Source: Nocardioides sp. zg-DK7169 (GTDB lineage Bacteria > Actinomycetota > Actinomycetes > Propionibacteriales > Nocardioidaceae). From it: DNA of 64,000 bases. The notes beneath the pieces are model-generated. The model saw only the letters and a list, made by a program, of their open reading frames with translations. It searched no databases and was not told the DNA's origin. The stretch covers positions 310,001-374,000 of the forward strand of contig NZ_JABJRA010000003.1 in assembly GCF_013155365.1 (NCBI RefSeq). Direction: 5' to 3'. Each line of letters begins with the position of its first letter. The first letter of the stretch is position 1. This document shows, in pieces, positions 55,293 to 64,000 of this stretch. The position numbers and the translations under genes are program-made.

Positions 55293-57262
55293 GCCCGCGG
55301 GTGCGGATGGCGCTGCTCGCCGTCGGCGGCGGGCTCCTCGCGCTCGTCGCGTTCCTGCTCCTGGGCGGCGGTGCCCCCGAGGCCCCGCCCGCCGGCCTGC
55401 CGGACCCCGGCGCGCTCAGCGGCTGGGGGGTGCCGGTCCTCGGCTACGTCTCGATCGGCCTCGGCGTCGCCGTCGTCGGCGCGCTGCTGGTCCCGGTGCT
55501 CACCGCGGCCGGGCCACGCAGCGAGCTGAGCGGCCGCGCGTTCCGCGCCGTCGCCTCGGTGCGCTGGCTGGCGGCCGCATGGCTGGTGGTCTGCCTGACC
55601 GAGATCGTGCTCACCTACTCCGACCTGTTCGCGGTGCCGCTGCGCAACGTCCGCCCGGGCACGGTGTGGGACTTCGCCCTCCAGTCCGACCAGGGCCGGG
55701 TGCTGCTCGTGCAGGCCGCGGCGGCGCTGGTGCTCGCCGTCGCCTGCCGCTGGGTGCTCGCGGTCCGCGAGTCGGCGTTCCTGCTGGTGCTCGCCGTCCT
55801 CGCCAACCTGCCGGGCGTCCTGACCGGGCACTCCGCCTCCTCCGGCAGCCACGACACCGCCGTGATCGCGCTGGCCCTGCACGTCGGGCCGGTCACCGTC
55901 TGGGCCGGCGGCCTGGTCGCCCTCGCCTGGTTCCTGCGCGAGCCCTCCGAGGCGCGCTCGCGCGCCGCGCGCCGCTTCTCCGGGCTCGCCGCCTGCTGCC
56001 TGGGGCTCACGCTGGCCTCCGGCGTCGTGAGCGCCCTGGTGCGCCTGGACTCCCCCGTGGACCTCTTCACCACGGCGTACGGCGCGGGCGTGCTGGCCAA
56101 GACCGCCGCCCTCGCGCTGCTGTGCGTGGTGGCGCTGCGGGCCCGGCGCACGCTCGTGGAGCGCGAGCCGTCGGCGAGCGGGGTCCGCGACCTCGCCCCG
56201 CTGGTCGGCCTCGAGCTCGTGCTGATGTCCGTGGCCGCCGGCCTCGGCGTCGCCCTGGGCCGCACCCCTCCCCCGGTCGGCGAGCCGTTCCGCACCGGCG
56301 CCGAGAGCCTGCTCGGCGGCCCGCTGCCGGACCCGCCGAGCGTGGGCAACCTGCTGCTGTCCTTCACGCCCTCGGGCATCGGGCTCGCGGTCGTGCTGCT
56401 CGGCACCGCCGGGTACATCGCCGGCATCGTCGCCGTGCGCCGCCGGGGCGGGCGCTGGCACGCCGGCCGGACCGTGTCGTGGTTCGTGGGCCTGCTGCTC
56501 GTCGCGTACACGACCCTCGGCGGCCTGGCGGTCTACTCCGAGGTCATGTTCAGCGCCCACATGGCCGCCCACATGGTGCTCTCGATGGTCGCCCCGATCT
56601 TCCTGGTCGTCGGCGCTCCGGTCACCCTGGCGCTGCGCGCCCTGCCCGGCGCCGACGTCCCCGGGGGCCACGGCCCGCGCCAGTGGCTCTCCTCGGTCCT
56701 CCGCTCGCGCCCGGCCCGCTTCCTGACCCACCCGCTGGTCGCCGCGGTGATCTTCGTGGGCAGCCTCTACGCCGTCTACATGACCGGCGTCTTCGAGGCG
56801 CTGATGCAGAACCACCTCGGCCACGCCTTCATGGAGCTGCACTTCCTGATCGCGGGCTACCTCTACTTCGAGGTGCTCGTCGGCGACGCCCCGGTGCCGC
56901 ACCGGCCCTCCTACCTGGCCCGGCTCGGCCTGATGCTGCTGGTCACCCCGTTCCACGCGTTCTTCGCGATCGCGCTGATGAGCGCGGACACCGTCGTGGC
57001 CGGCGACTACTACGCGATGCTCGACCGCGGCTTCGCCACCGATCTGGCCCACGACCAGTACGTCGGCGGCTCGCTCACCTGGGCGCTCGGCGAGATCCCG
57101 CTGCTGATCGTGATGGTGGTGCTGCTGTTCCAGTGGTTCCGCAGCGACACCCGCGACGCCGACCGGCACGACCGGCAGTCCTCGCGCGACGCCGACGCGG
57201 ACCTGGAGGCCTACAACCGGATGCTCGCCGGGCTCGCCGAGCACGACCGGACCTCCCGATGA
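55289..57262 (+). CDS. CopD-CtaG fusion: copper import/cytochrome oxidase assembly membrane protein
   Basis: The 657-residue protein has about 14 membrane helices. The N-terminal half (residues about 40-330) matches CopD, with LTGHSASSGSH and HVGPVTVWAGGL. The C-terminal half (about 350-640) matches CtaG-type cytochrome-oxidase assembly proteins, with FSAHMAAHMVLSMVAPIF and HLGHAFMELHFL. Copper brought in or held by CopC could be passed to the oxidase CuA/CuB centres. The fusion order is common in actinobacteria. Overlaps copC by four bases. Confidence 0.92.
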   Translation: MSPRVRMALLAVGGGLLALVAFLLLGGGAPEAPPAGLPDPGALSGWGVPVLGYVSIGLGVAVVGALLVPVLTAAGPRSELSGRAFRAVASVRWLAAAWLVVCLTEIVLTYSDLFAVPLRNVRPGTVWDFALQSDQGRVLLVQAAAALVLAVACRWVLAVRESAFLLVLAVLANLPGVLTGHSASSGSHDTAVIALALHVGPVTVWAGGLVALAWFLREPSEARSRAARRFSGLAACCLGLTLASGVVSALVRLDSPVDLFTTAYGAGVLAKTAALALLCVVALRARRTLVEREPSASGVRDLAPLVGLELVLMSVAAGLGVALGRTPPPVGEPFRTGAESLLGGPLPDPPSVGNLLLSFTPSGIGLAVVLLGTAGYIAGIVAVRRRGGRWHAGRTVSWFVGLLLVAYTTLGGLAVYSEVMFSAHMAAHMVLSMVAPIFLVVGAPVTLALRALPGADVPGGHGPRQWLSSVLRSRPARFLTHPLVAAVIFVGSLYAVYMTGVFEALMQNHLGHAFMELHFLIAGYLYFEVLVGDAPVPHRPSYLARLGLMLLVTPFHAFFAIALMSADTVVAGDYYAMLDRGFATDLAHDQYVGGSLTWALGEIPLLIVMVVLLFQWFRSDTRDADRHDRQSSRDADADLEAYNRMLAGLAEHDRTSR

Positions 57263-57296
57263 GCGCCCGCGGGCCGCGGTGCGGCAGGCTTGAACC

Positions 57297-57968
57297 ATGA
57301 CTTCGGCGCCGTCCCCCGCACCCGACGCAGCAGCACCCGCCGACACCGGTGAGCGGCTGGCCGCCTGGCTCGAGGAGCTCGGGCTGGTCGAGGCGCTCCG
57401 CGGCGCCGGGCTGCCCACGATGACCCGCGACTGCCACGGCCGCGCGGTGTGGACCGACCCGCGCACCGGCGCGCAGCTCAGCGCCGAGCAGCTCGCCGAC
57501 CTGGACCGCCAGCTGCACAGCGAGGGCAGCGAGCCCGAGCACGCCGTACCGGTGCCGCTGCTGCAGCTCGCCCAGCGCGCGCGGGTGCGCGGCCAGCTGC
57601 TGGCCAGCCGGTGGTTCACCTACGAGTCGCTGGCCGAGCAGCGCGGCTCCTCGGTCGACGCCGCCCGCTTCAGCATCCACAAGGCCGCCTCCCAGCACCG
57701 GCTGCTCATCCTCACCGAGGCCGAGCGGGTGCTGGTGCCGGCGTTCCAGCTCGACGCCGAGGGCCAGGTGCGCCCCGAGCTGCTGCCCGTCCTCGAGCCG
57801 CTGCTCGCCGCGCGCATGGACCCCTGGACCGCCTGGGGCTGGCTGACCCGCCCCGCGGCACTCCTGGGCGGGCTGGTCCCCGAGCAGGCGGCCGCCGACC
57901 CCGACGAGGCGCCGCTGGTGCTGCACGCCGCGGTGCGACTGGCCGAGAAGGTCACCGCCGGGTCCTGA
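57297..57968 (+). CDS. Hypothetical protein, unknown function
   Basis: The 223-residue soluble protein has an Ala/Pro-rich N-terminus, a middle HTH-like part (RWFTYESLAEQRGSSVDAARFSIHKAASQ) and a C-terminal PWTAWGWLTRPAALLGGLVPEQ segment. The last part recalls the Xre/MbcA/ParS toxin-binding motif (W.WL..P...L.G..P), but the match is loose and no RES-type toxin gene is adjacent. It follows the CopD-CtaG gene by 34 bases and is convergent with the ABC exporter genes. Confidence 0.7.
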   Translation: MTSAPSPAPDAAAPADTGERLAAWLEELGLVEALRGAGLPTMTRDCHGRAVWTDPRTGAQLSAEQLADLDRQLHSEGSEPEHAVPVPLLQLAQRARVRGQLLASRWFTYESLAEQRGSSVDAARFSIHKAASQHRLLILTEAERVLVPAFQLDAEGQVRPELLPVLEPLLAARMDPWTAWGWLTRPAALLGGLVPEQAAADPDEAPLVLHAAVRLAEKVTAGS

Positions 57969-57996
57969 CCGGTCCTCTGCCCAGCGGGTCGGCCGG

Positions 57997-59730
57997 TCAG
58001 CGCGCCGACCAGGCCGACCAGAGCCGGGCGTAGCGCCCGCCGGCGGCCACGAGCTCCTCGTGGGTGCCCAGCTCGACCGCGACGCCGTCCTCGAGGACGA
58101 GCACCCGGTCGGCGTCGCGGGCCTGCACGAGCCGGTGCGCGATGGTGATCGTGGTGCGTCCCTCGGTCACGGCCCGGGCGGCCGACTCGAGGGCCCGCGC
58201 GCCCGCGGAGCCCGCCTCGGCGGTGGCCTCGTCGAGGACCACCACCCACGGGTCGGCGAGCAGCACCCGGGCGAGGGCGACCTGCTGGGCCTGCGCGGGC
58301 GTGAGCGGTACGGCGCCGCCGCCCGCCTCGCTGTCCGCGCCGTCGGGCAGCGCCGCGACCCAGCCCCAGGCGCCGACGGCCACCAGCACCGCGTCGACCT
58401 CCTCGGGGGTCGCGTCGGGGCGGGCGAGCAGCAGGTTGTCGCGCACGCTGCCGGCGAAGACGTGGACCTCCTGGGTCACCGTCGCCACCACGGGGCGTCC
58501 GGGGAGCGCGGCGTCCGCGACGGCGACGCCGCCGACCCGCACGCTCCCGGCGCTGGGCACCACGCGGCCGGCGACGACCGAGCCGAGGGTGCTCTTGCCG
58601 GCCCCGCTGCTGCCGACGACCGCCAGCCGCTCGCCCGGCGCGATCTCCAGGTCGACGCCGCGCAGGGCGGCGTGCCCGCCGTCGTACACGTGCCCGACGC
58701 CGCTGAGCGAGACCCCGCCGTCCGCGGGCGCGAGCGCGGCCCCGGGGGCGCGCGGCGGCAGGAGCGCCACCCCGGCGAGGCGGGTGAGCGAGGCGCCGGC
58801 CGACTGCACCTCGTCGAAGAGGAACAGCACCGCGCCGATCGGGTTGAACAGCCGGTGGAAGTACAGCGCCGCCGTGGTCACCGCTCCGACCGTCGCCACG
58901 TCGGCGCGCACCACGAGGAACCCGGTGGTGAGCACCAGCAGCAGCCCGATCGCCTCGGCGCGGTTGGTCCGCCCGCCGAAGCGCATCAGCAGGTCGAAGA
59001 CGTCGATGGAGATCCGCGCCGAGCGCCACGAGGCCTGCGCGATCCGCTCCTGCTGCTGGGGGGCGACGCCGAGCGCGCGCAGCGGCCGGCTGCCGTGGAC
59101 GCCGGCGAGGAGCGCCTCGGCCCGGTCGCCGTTCGCCTCGCGCTCGCGGCGGTAGTAGGGCCCGGAGCGGGGCAGGTACCAGCGCAGCGCGACCACGAAG
59201 GCCGGCGCCGCGGCGAGACCGGCGAGGCCCAGGCGCCAGTCGAGGGCGAGCAGGCCGCCGAGGGTGAACAGGATCGCCATCGCGGAGTTGACCACGAGCG
59301 GCACGGCCTCGGTCAGCGACGCGGCCACCACCCGGACGTCGTCGCTCACCCGGGCGAGCAGGTCGCCGCTGCCGGTGGCCTCGAGCTCCTCGGTGTCGAG
59401 GTGCAGGGCTCGGTCGAGCACGTCCTCGCGCAGCTCGGCCAGCGCCGGCTCCGCGGCCCGGGCGAGCGCGGCCACCGAGAGGGCGGTGGCCGCCGCGGTG
59501 ACCAGCGCCGCGACGCCGATCCAGGCGGCCGCGGTGAGGACCTGGCCGGTGGTGCCGCCGGTCCCGACCAGGTCGGCGATGCGTCCCAGCTGCCAGGGGG
59601 CGACCAGGCCGGCGGCGCCGGCCAGCGCGAACATGCTCGCGCTGAGCGCGAAGGTCCAGCGTCGCCGGGCGAGCAGTCGGCGCGCCAGCGCGTAGGCCTC
59701 GCGGGCGCTGGAGACGGGCAGGCGGGTCAT
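57997..59730 (-). CDS. ABC exporter, fused membrane and ATPase domains, half-transporter with degenerate signature
   Basis: The 577-residue half-transporter has a six-helix exporter domain (about 1-310) and an ATPase domain. Walker A GSSGAGKST is intact and Walker B WVVVLDEATAEAG keeps the catalytic Glu. The signature is LTPAQAQQ rather than LSGGQ. It is encoded four bases overlapping with its partner. Together they should form a heterodimer with one competent ATP site. Location in an IdeR-box region suggests siderophore export or import of iron complexes (Irt-like). Confidence 0.9.
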   Translation of the reverse strand: MTRLPVSSAREAYALARRLLARRRWTFALSASMFALAGAAGLVAPWQLGRIADLVGTGGTTGQVLTAAAWIGVAALVTAAATALSVAALARAAEPALAELREDVLDRALHLDTEELEATGSGDLLARVSDDVRVVAASLTEAVPLVVNSAMAILFTLGGLLALDWRLGLAGLAAAPAFVVALRWYLPRSGPYYRREREANGDRAEALLAGVHGSRPLRALGVAPQQQERIAQASWRSARISIDVFDLLMRFGGRTNRAEAIGLLLVLTTGFLVVRADVATVGAVTTAALYFHRLFNPIGAVLFLFDEVQSAGASLTRLAGVALLPPRAPGAALAPADGGVSLSGVGHVYDGGHAALRGVDLEIAPGERLAVVGSSGAGKSTLGSVVAGRVVPSAGSVRVGGVAVADAALPGRPVVATVTQEVHVFAGSVRDNLLLARPDATPEEVDAVLVAVGAWGWVAALPDGADSEAGGGAVPLTPAQAQQVALARVLLADPWVVVLDEATAEAGSAGARALESAARAVTEGRTTITIAHRLVQARDADRVLVLEDGVAVELGTHEELVAAGGRYARLWSAWSAR

Positions 59731-61535
59731 CGCAGCACCGCCGCGCGGTAGCGCTCGTCCGCGCCGAGGTCGTGGTGGCGGCCCTTCCCGAGGACCTTGC
59801 CCTCGCGCAGGTGGACCACGAGGTCGGCGCGCGCCAGGAGCGCGGGGCTGCTGGTGAGCACGACGGTGGTGCGCGCGGCACCGCCGCCGTGGCGCAGCTC
59901 GTGCAGGCCGTCGGCGATGCGCGCCTCGGTGACCGCGTCGACGGCGGTGGTGGGGTCGTGCAGCACCAGGATCCCGGGGTCCACGGCGAGCGCCCGAGCC
60001 AGGCCGAGGCGCTGGCGCTGGCCTCCGGAGAGCGTCGTGCCCCCGACCCGGACGTGCTCCTCGAGCCCGGCGGGACCCTGGGCCACCACCTCGTCGGCGG
60101 CCGAGGCGCGCAGCACCCGGGCGAGCCGGTCGGCGTCCAGGACGCCGTGGGGGTCGACGTTGCTGCGCATGGTCCCGTCGAAGAGCTCGACGTGGTGGTC
60201 CACGACCAGCAGCTCGGCGTGCAGCTCGGCGACGTCGAGGTCGGCCACCGGGCGGCCGCCGACGAGCACGACTCCCTCGTCGGGCACCGCCTCGCCGCGC
60301 AGCAGCGCGAGCAGTGCGGCCGCGTCGGCCGGGTCCTCGGCCACCACCGCGACCCAGGCGCCCGGCTCGGCGACGAGCGTGAGGTCGCGCAGCGGGCCGT
60401 GGGAGACCGCGCGCAGCGCGAGCGAGGGGGTCGCGACGACCGGCACGGCGCCGCTGGCGGGTGCCTCGCCCTGCTCGTCGCGGGTGGCGAGCACCAGCGG
60501 CGGCGTGGCGAGGAAGTCCACGATCCGCGCGGCCGAGGCACGTGACTGGGCCAGCTGGGCGACCAGGAAGGTCAGCATCCGCAGCGGCTCGCCGAGGAAC
60601 TGGCTGATGCCGACCACGGCGACGAACTCGCCGACGCCGATGTCGCCGTTCACGGCGCGGACGCCCGCGACGAGCGCCACCACGGCGAGGAACACCCCGC
60701 TCAGGCCCTCGGTCATCCCCTGCATCACGCCCTCCCAGCGGGCGGCGCCGACGCTGGCGGTGGCAGCCTGCTGGCTGTGGCGCCGGTAGCGGGCCTGGGC
60801 GGCGTCCTCGCCGGCGACGCCCTTGAGCGGCCGGATGCCGCGCACCAGGTCGCTGGCGATGCCGGCCGCCTCGCCGAGCGCCTCCTGGCGCACCGCGCTG
60901 CGCTTGGCCAACCGCGGGGAGAGCAGCTGGGTGGCGACCAGCACGCAGGGCACGCCCACGAGCACGACGACGGCGAGCACCAGGTCGATCGCCGCGAGCA
61001 CGACGGCGCTCACCAGGAGGCCCACCGCGCCGGCGACGGTGAACATCAGCTGACGTACGACGAAGGCGACCATCTCGGCGTCCGCGGTCGCGATGCTCAC
61101 GACGTCGCCGGGCAGCCGGTCGGAGCGGGCCCCGCGTCCGGACAGGACGTGGGCGGAGACCTCGGTGCGCAGCGCGTGGGACTCGGTGTGCAGGGCGCGG
61201 TTGCCCATCCGCGCGCCGAAGCGGTAGGAGAGGCTGAGCACCACGAAGTGCAGCGCGAAGACGCCCGCCCACAGCAGCATCTGCGCCACGTCGCCGGTGA
61301 CGACCGCACGGTCGATGACCACGCCGATCAGCACCGGGACCATCAGCTCGGCGACCTGCCAGACGGTGACCAGCGCGGAGGCGCCGGCCAGGGAGCGGGC
61401 GTGGCGGCGCACCGTGCGGCGCAGCAGCGCGCCCGCAGTCGCCGGCGGCGCCGCGGTCAGGTCCGGGGCGGGGGGCGGCTCGGGGAGTCGGCCCTCGACG
61501 TCGGGCGCGGTCCGGGCGCCGGTGCGGGTGCTCAA
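59727..61535 (-). CDS. ABC exporter half-transporter with degenerate Walker motifs
   Basis: The 602-residue partner has an exporter membrane domain (about 30-330) and an ATPase domain whose Walker A region reads VAVVAEDPADAAALLA, without the GKS/T lysine. The Walker B region ends LHDPTTAVD, lacking the catalytic Glu. Its signature LSGGQRQRL is intact. That signature completes the active site of the other subunit. The TTG start at 61535 overlaps the stop of the siderophore-interacting protein gene (TTGA); no better start is seen. Confidence 0.88.
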   Translation of the reverse strand: MSTRTGARTAPDVEGRLPEPPPAPDLTAAPPATAGALLRRTVRRHARSLAGASALVTVWQVAELMVPVLIGVVIDRAVVTGDVAQMLLWAGVFALHFVVLSLSYRFGARMGNRALHTESHALRTEVSAHVLSGRGARSDRLPGDVVSIATADAEMVAFVVRQLMFTVAGAVGLLVSAVVLAAIDLVLAVVVLVGVPCVLVATQLLSPRLAKRSAVRQEALGEAAGIASDLVRGIRPLKGVAGEDAAQARYRRHSQQAATASVGAARWEGVMQGMTEGLSGVFLAVVALVAGVRAVNGDIGVGEFVAVVGISQFLGEPLRMLTFLVAQLAQSRASAARIVDFLATPPLVLATRDEQGEAPASGAVPVVATPSLALRAVSHGPLRDLTLVAEPGAWVAVVAEDPADAAALLALLRGEAVPDEGVVLVGGRPVADLDVAELHAELLVVDHHVELFDGTMRSNVDPHGVLDADRLARVLRASAADEVVAQGPAGLEEHVRVGGTTLSGGQRQRLGLARALAVDPGILVLHDPTTAVDAVTEARIADGLHELRHGGGAARTTVVLTSSPALLARADLVVHLREGKVLGKGRHHDLGADERYRAAVLR

Positions 61536-62368
61536 GGACGATCGGCGGTGCTGTCGGCGCCGGTGGCGGCGTCCAGGTCGGCGTCCATCGAGGCGACGAA
61601 GTCCGCCTTCACCGCGCGCCAGGCCTCGTCGGTCATCGTGCGGCGCCAGTACGGCGAGCAGGACATCGCGGAGCGGTCCATCCCGCGCTCGGCGAGCAGG
61701 TGGCGGCGCAGGCCGCGGATCTCGTCGGCCTCTCCGTGCACGAAGACGTCCGCGCGGCCCGCGGGCAGCTCCAGCGCGGCCACCGCGTCCAGCAGCAGCC
61801 GCGCGGGCTCCTCGGCGCCGCGGCGGTGCAGCCAGCGCAGGTCGAGGCGGCCCGGGGTCTCCAGCGCCAGCTCGTGCTCGGCGTCGTCGCACACCAGACG
61901 CACCACGACGGTGCGCCCGGCCGGGACGGCGCCCAGCGAGGCGGCGATCGCCGGGAGGGCGGACTCGTCCCCGGCGAACAGGTACCAGTCGGCGCCCGGG
62001 TCGGGCGTGTAGCCGCTGCCGGGGCCCTCGAAGACCAGGACGTCGCCGGGGCGGGCGTGCCTGGCCCAGGGGCCGGCGACGCCCTCGTCGCCGTGGACCA
62101 CGAAGTCGATGGTGAGCAGCCGGCGGGTGCCGTCCCAGGCCCGCACGGTGTAGCGGCGCCGGGCCGGCCACCACTCGCGGGCGTGCTCGGCGCGCACCGC
62201 CTTGGGGTCGAACACCGCGTCGTACGGCGCGCCGGACGGCGCGATCGCGAGGTTGAGGTAGGCGTCGGTCGCGGCCGGCATCTCGAAGCCGTCCAGACCC
62301 TCCCCGCCGAGCACGACCCGCACGATCGAGGGCGTGATCTGCTCGGTGGACTCCACTCGTCCGTACAT
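61532..62368 (-). CDS. Siderophore-interacting protein, FAD-dependent ferric-siderophore reductase
   Basis: The 278-residue protein has the SIP architecture: an FAD-binding beta barrel with RRRYTVRAW near residue 70 and a C-terminal NAD(P)H domain with YLFAGDESALPAI and VFVHGEADEIRGLRRHL, ending WRRTMTDEAW. Members reduce iron(III)-siderophores to release iron in the cytoplasm. It diverges from the siderophore-uptake operon with an IdeR box between, and is coupled to the ABC exporter pair behind it. Confidence 0.95.
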   Translation of the reverse strand: MYGRVESTEQITPSIVRVVLGGEGLDGFEMPAATDAYLNLAIAPSGAPYDAVFDPKAVRAEHAREWWPARRRYTVRAWDGTRRLLTIDFVVHGDEGVAGPWARHARPGDVLVFEGPGSGYTPDPGADWYLFAGDESALPAIAASLGAVPAGRTVVVRLVCDDAEHELALETPGRLDLRWLHRRGAEEPARLLLDAVAALELPAGRADVFVHGEADEIRGLRRHLLAERGMDRSAMSCSPYWRRTMTDEAWRAVKADFVASMDADLDAATGADSTADRP

Positions 62369-62396
62369 GGCACCGCTTTCCTGAGACGTGAGGCAC

Positions 62397-62415
62397 TTAG
62401 GTTAGCCTCACCAAT
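62397..62415. promoter_or_regulatory. IdeR/DtxR iron box
   Basis: TTAGGTTAGCCTCACCAAT matches the 19-base IdeR/DtxR consensus TTAGGTTAGSCTAACCTAA at 16 positions, with the first half perfect. It lies 29 bases before the SIP start and about 130 before the binding-protein start, so it could repress both when iron is plentiful. Confidence 0.85.
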
Positions 62416-62548
62416 CGCAGGCGTCGCCGCGGGGCGGCCCGGGTCCGCCCGGACGAGCCTCGCCCGCGCCTCTCCCCGCAGCTGCGTCATCCCCCGCGAC
62501 CACCCCCGATCCACCCCCCGTGATCCCCGAGCCCCGAAGGACACCCAC

Positions 62549-63580
62549 GTGCGTCCCCTCCGACTTCTCGCCGGCACCGTCGGCGTCACCGCACTCCTGC
62601 TCACCGGCTGCTCCTCCGCCGAGAGCGACGACGACACCGGCAGCGACAAGGCCACGGGCAGCGACGCGTCGTACCCGATCACCATCGAGCACGCCCTCGG
62701 CACCACCGAGATCCCGGAGGCGCCCGAGCGGGTCGCCACGGTGAACTGGGCCAACCACGAGGTTCCGCTGGCGCTCGGCGTGGTGCCGGTCGGCATGGCC
62801 GCGGCCAACTTCGGCGACGACGACGGCGACGGCGTGCTTCCCTGGGTGGCCGACCGGCTCGAGGAGCTCGACGCGGAGACCCCGGTGCTCTTCGACGAGA
62901 CCGACGGCATCGACTTCGAGGCCGTCGCGGACACCGCCCCCGACGTGATCCTCGCGGCGTACTCCGGGCTGACCCAGGAGGACTACGACACCCTCAGCGA
63001 GATCGCCCCGGTCGTCGCCTACCCCGAGGCCCCCTGGTCCACCGACTGGCGCGAGATGATCACGCTCAGCAGCCAGGCGATGGGCCTGGCCGAGGAGGGC
63101 GAGGAGCTCGTCGACGACCTCGAGGGCGAGATCGCCGACACCGTCGCCAAGCACGAGGGCCTGGCCGGCAAGGGCGCGATGTTCCTGACCCACGTCGACA
63201 CCACCGACCTCAGCGAGGTCAGCTTCTACACCACCCACGACACCCGGGCGCGCTTCTTCGAGGACCTCGGCCTGGCGACGCCGAAGAGCATCGCCACCGC
63301 GTCGGCGAAGACCGACCAGTTCAGCCTGACCCGCAGCGCCGAGCAGGTCGACGCCCTCGACGACGTCGAGCTGATCGTCACCTACGGCGACGAGTCCCTC
63401 GTCAAGGCCCTCGAGAGCGACCCGCTGCTGTCGAAGATGCCGGCCGTCGAGAACGGCGCGATCGTGCTGCTGCCCAACAACCCGCTGGGCACCGCCGCCA
63501 ACCCGACGCCGCTGTCGATCTCCTACGTGCTCGACGACTACGTCACCATGCTCGCCGAGGCCAGCGCCGACACCCAGTGA
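62549..63580 (+). CDS. Ferric-siderophore ABC transporter substrate-binding lipoprotein
   Basis: The 343-residue protein has a lipobox LLTGC near residue 21 and a FepB/FhuD-type two-lobe fold with [51 protein letters not shown] and [11 protein letters not shown]. It captures iron(III)-siderophore at the cell surface for the permease that follows. GTG at 62549 has AAGG eight bases upstream. The stop overlaps the permease GTG (GTGA). The linker is Asp/Ser-rich, as in lipoproteins here. Confidence 0.95.
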   Translation: MRPLRLLAGTVGVTALLLTGCSSAESDDDTGSDKATGSDASYPITIEHALGTTEIPEAPERVATVNWANHEVPLALGVVPVGMAAANFGDDDGDGVLPWVADRLEELDAETPVLFDETDGIDFEAVADTAPDVILAAYSGLTQEDYDTLSEIAPVVAYPEAPWSTDWREMITLSSQAMGLAEEGEELVDDLEGEIADTVAKHEGLAGKGAMFLTHVDTTDLSEVSFYTTHDTRARFFEDLGLATPKSIATASAKTDQFSLTRSAEQVDALDDVELIVTYGDESLVKALESDPLLSKMPAVENGAIVLLPNNPLGTAANPTPLSISYVLDDYVTMLAEASADTQ

Positions 63581-64000
63581 CCACCTCCGGCACGAGCACG
63601 ACCCCGGCCCCCGCGCCGGCACCCGCCTCGGGCGTCGTACGACGTCCGAGGCGGGTGCGCGCCGCCTGGCTGGCCGCCGGCGTGGTGCTCCTGGTGCTGC
63701 TCGCGGCCTGCTCGGTCGCGGTCGGCTCGCGCGAGGTCAGCCTGGCCGAGATCCTCGGCGCCCTGGGCGGCTCGACGGACACGATGGGCGAGGCGGCGGT
63801 CTCCAAGCGGGTGCCGCGCACGCTGCTCGCCGTGCTCGTCGGCGCCGCCCTCGCGGTCGCTGGCGCCGTGATGCAGGGCGTCACCCGCAACCCGCTCGCC
63901 GATCCCGGCATCCTCGGGGTGAACATGGGCGCCTCGCTCGCCGTGATCACCGGCATCGCCTGGTTCGGCCTCACCGCCGCGTCGAGCTACATCTGGGTCG
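63577..64000 (+). CDS. FecCD-type iron-siderophore ABC transporter permease, 3' truncated by window edge
   Basis: The frame starts with GTG at 63577, four bases overlapping the binding-protein gene, and is open to the window edge (141 codons). A Pro/Ala-rich start leads to the first helix ([20 protein letters not shown]), and then [27 protein letters not shown] and [13 protein letters not shown], the classic FecCD motifs. It forms the membrane channel with the lipoprotein; the ATPase should follow beyond the window. Confidence 0.95.
   Translation, partial: MTTSGTSTTPAPAPAPASGVVRRPRRVRAAWLAAGVVLLVLLAACSVAVGSREVSLAEILGALGGSTDTMGEAAVSKRVPRTLLAVLVGAALAVAGAVMQGVTRNPLADPGILGVNMGASLAVITGIAWFGLTAASSYIWV

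Noticed and set aside
57297..57968. A toxin-antitoxin antitoxin (Xre/MbcA/ParS)
   Set aside because: The C-terminal resemblance is short and no RES-domain or other toxin gene adjoins it.

Overview
The window is a 64-kb stretch of very GC-rich chromosome from an actinobacterium. Several features point to a Nocardioides-like member of the Propionibacteriales: GC-biased third codon positions, many GTG starts, short TANNNT boxes 6-7 bases before start codons (leaderless mRNAs), IdeR-type and actinobacterial LexA-type boxes, and a glycine-cleavage block in the order known from Mycobacterium tuberculosis. The genus is an inference. No tRNA, rRNA, CRISPR array, insertion sequence or prophage was seen.

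Layout. 1-5.7 kb: end of a D-threonine aldolase-like gene, cyclophilin lipoprotein, OsmC, a HesB/IscA-like protein with no cysteine, an MDR oxidoreductase and a class V aminotransferase, with two unusual hairpin elements between genes. 5.7-11 kb: S55-type secreted peptidase, M1 aminopeptidase and fdhD. 11-14 kb: an FtsX-type ABC transporter operon with its TetR regulator and a small membrane protein. 14-18.8 kb: sbcD-sbcC DNA repair nuclease and a VOC protein. 18.8-24.6 kb: tldD/tldE protease pair, a repeat-bearing intergenic region, a secreted protein, and an oxidoreductase/XRE/membrane-protein operon with a perfect palindromic operator.

24.7-33.9 kb, all leftward, is the conserved block pgsA, DUF881, sbp (DUF1290), DUF881, gcvH, garA, merR, DUF151, merR, gcvP, with a glycine riboswitch before gcvP. 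This matches the M. tuberculosis order Rv1822-Rv1832. 33.9-36.9 kb: a tandem pair of CNNM/CBS membrane proteins and a small lipoprotein. 37-42 kb: a 48-residue ORF, a LexA-controlled DUF222/HNH endonuclease split by a frameshift, and a beta-phosphoglucomutase/GH65 phosphorylase pair. 42-47 kb: a penicillin-binding protein with PASTA domain coupled to a membrane protein of unknown function, a DUF3099-type protein, and a Pro/Thr-rich exported protein.

47.2-53.1 kb is the most striking locus: a tightly coupled three-gene operon jetA-jetB-jetC (MksF-MksE-MksB), the SMC-like core of the Wadjet/MksBEFG plasmid-restriction system, with no JetD/MksG nuclease gene beside it. A lone NarL-type regulator diverges from it across a region carrying three tandem decamers. 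53.9-57.3 kb: a VKOR, CopC, CopD-CtaG copper/disulfide operon. 58-64 kb: a heterodimeric ABC exporter whose two ATP sites are degenerate in a complementary way, coupled to a siderophore-interacting reductase, and diverging across an IdeR/DtxR box from a ferric-siderophore uptake operon that runs off the end of the window.
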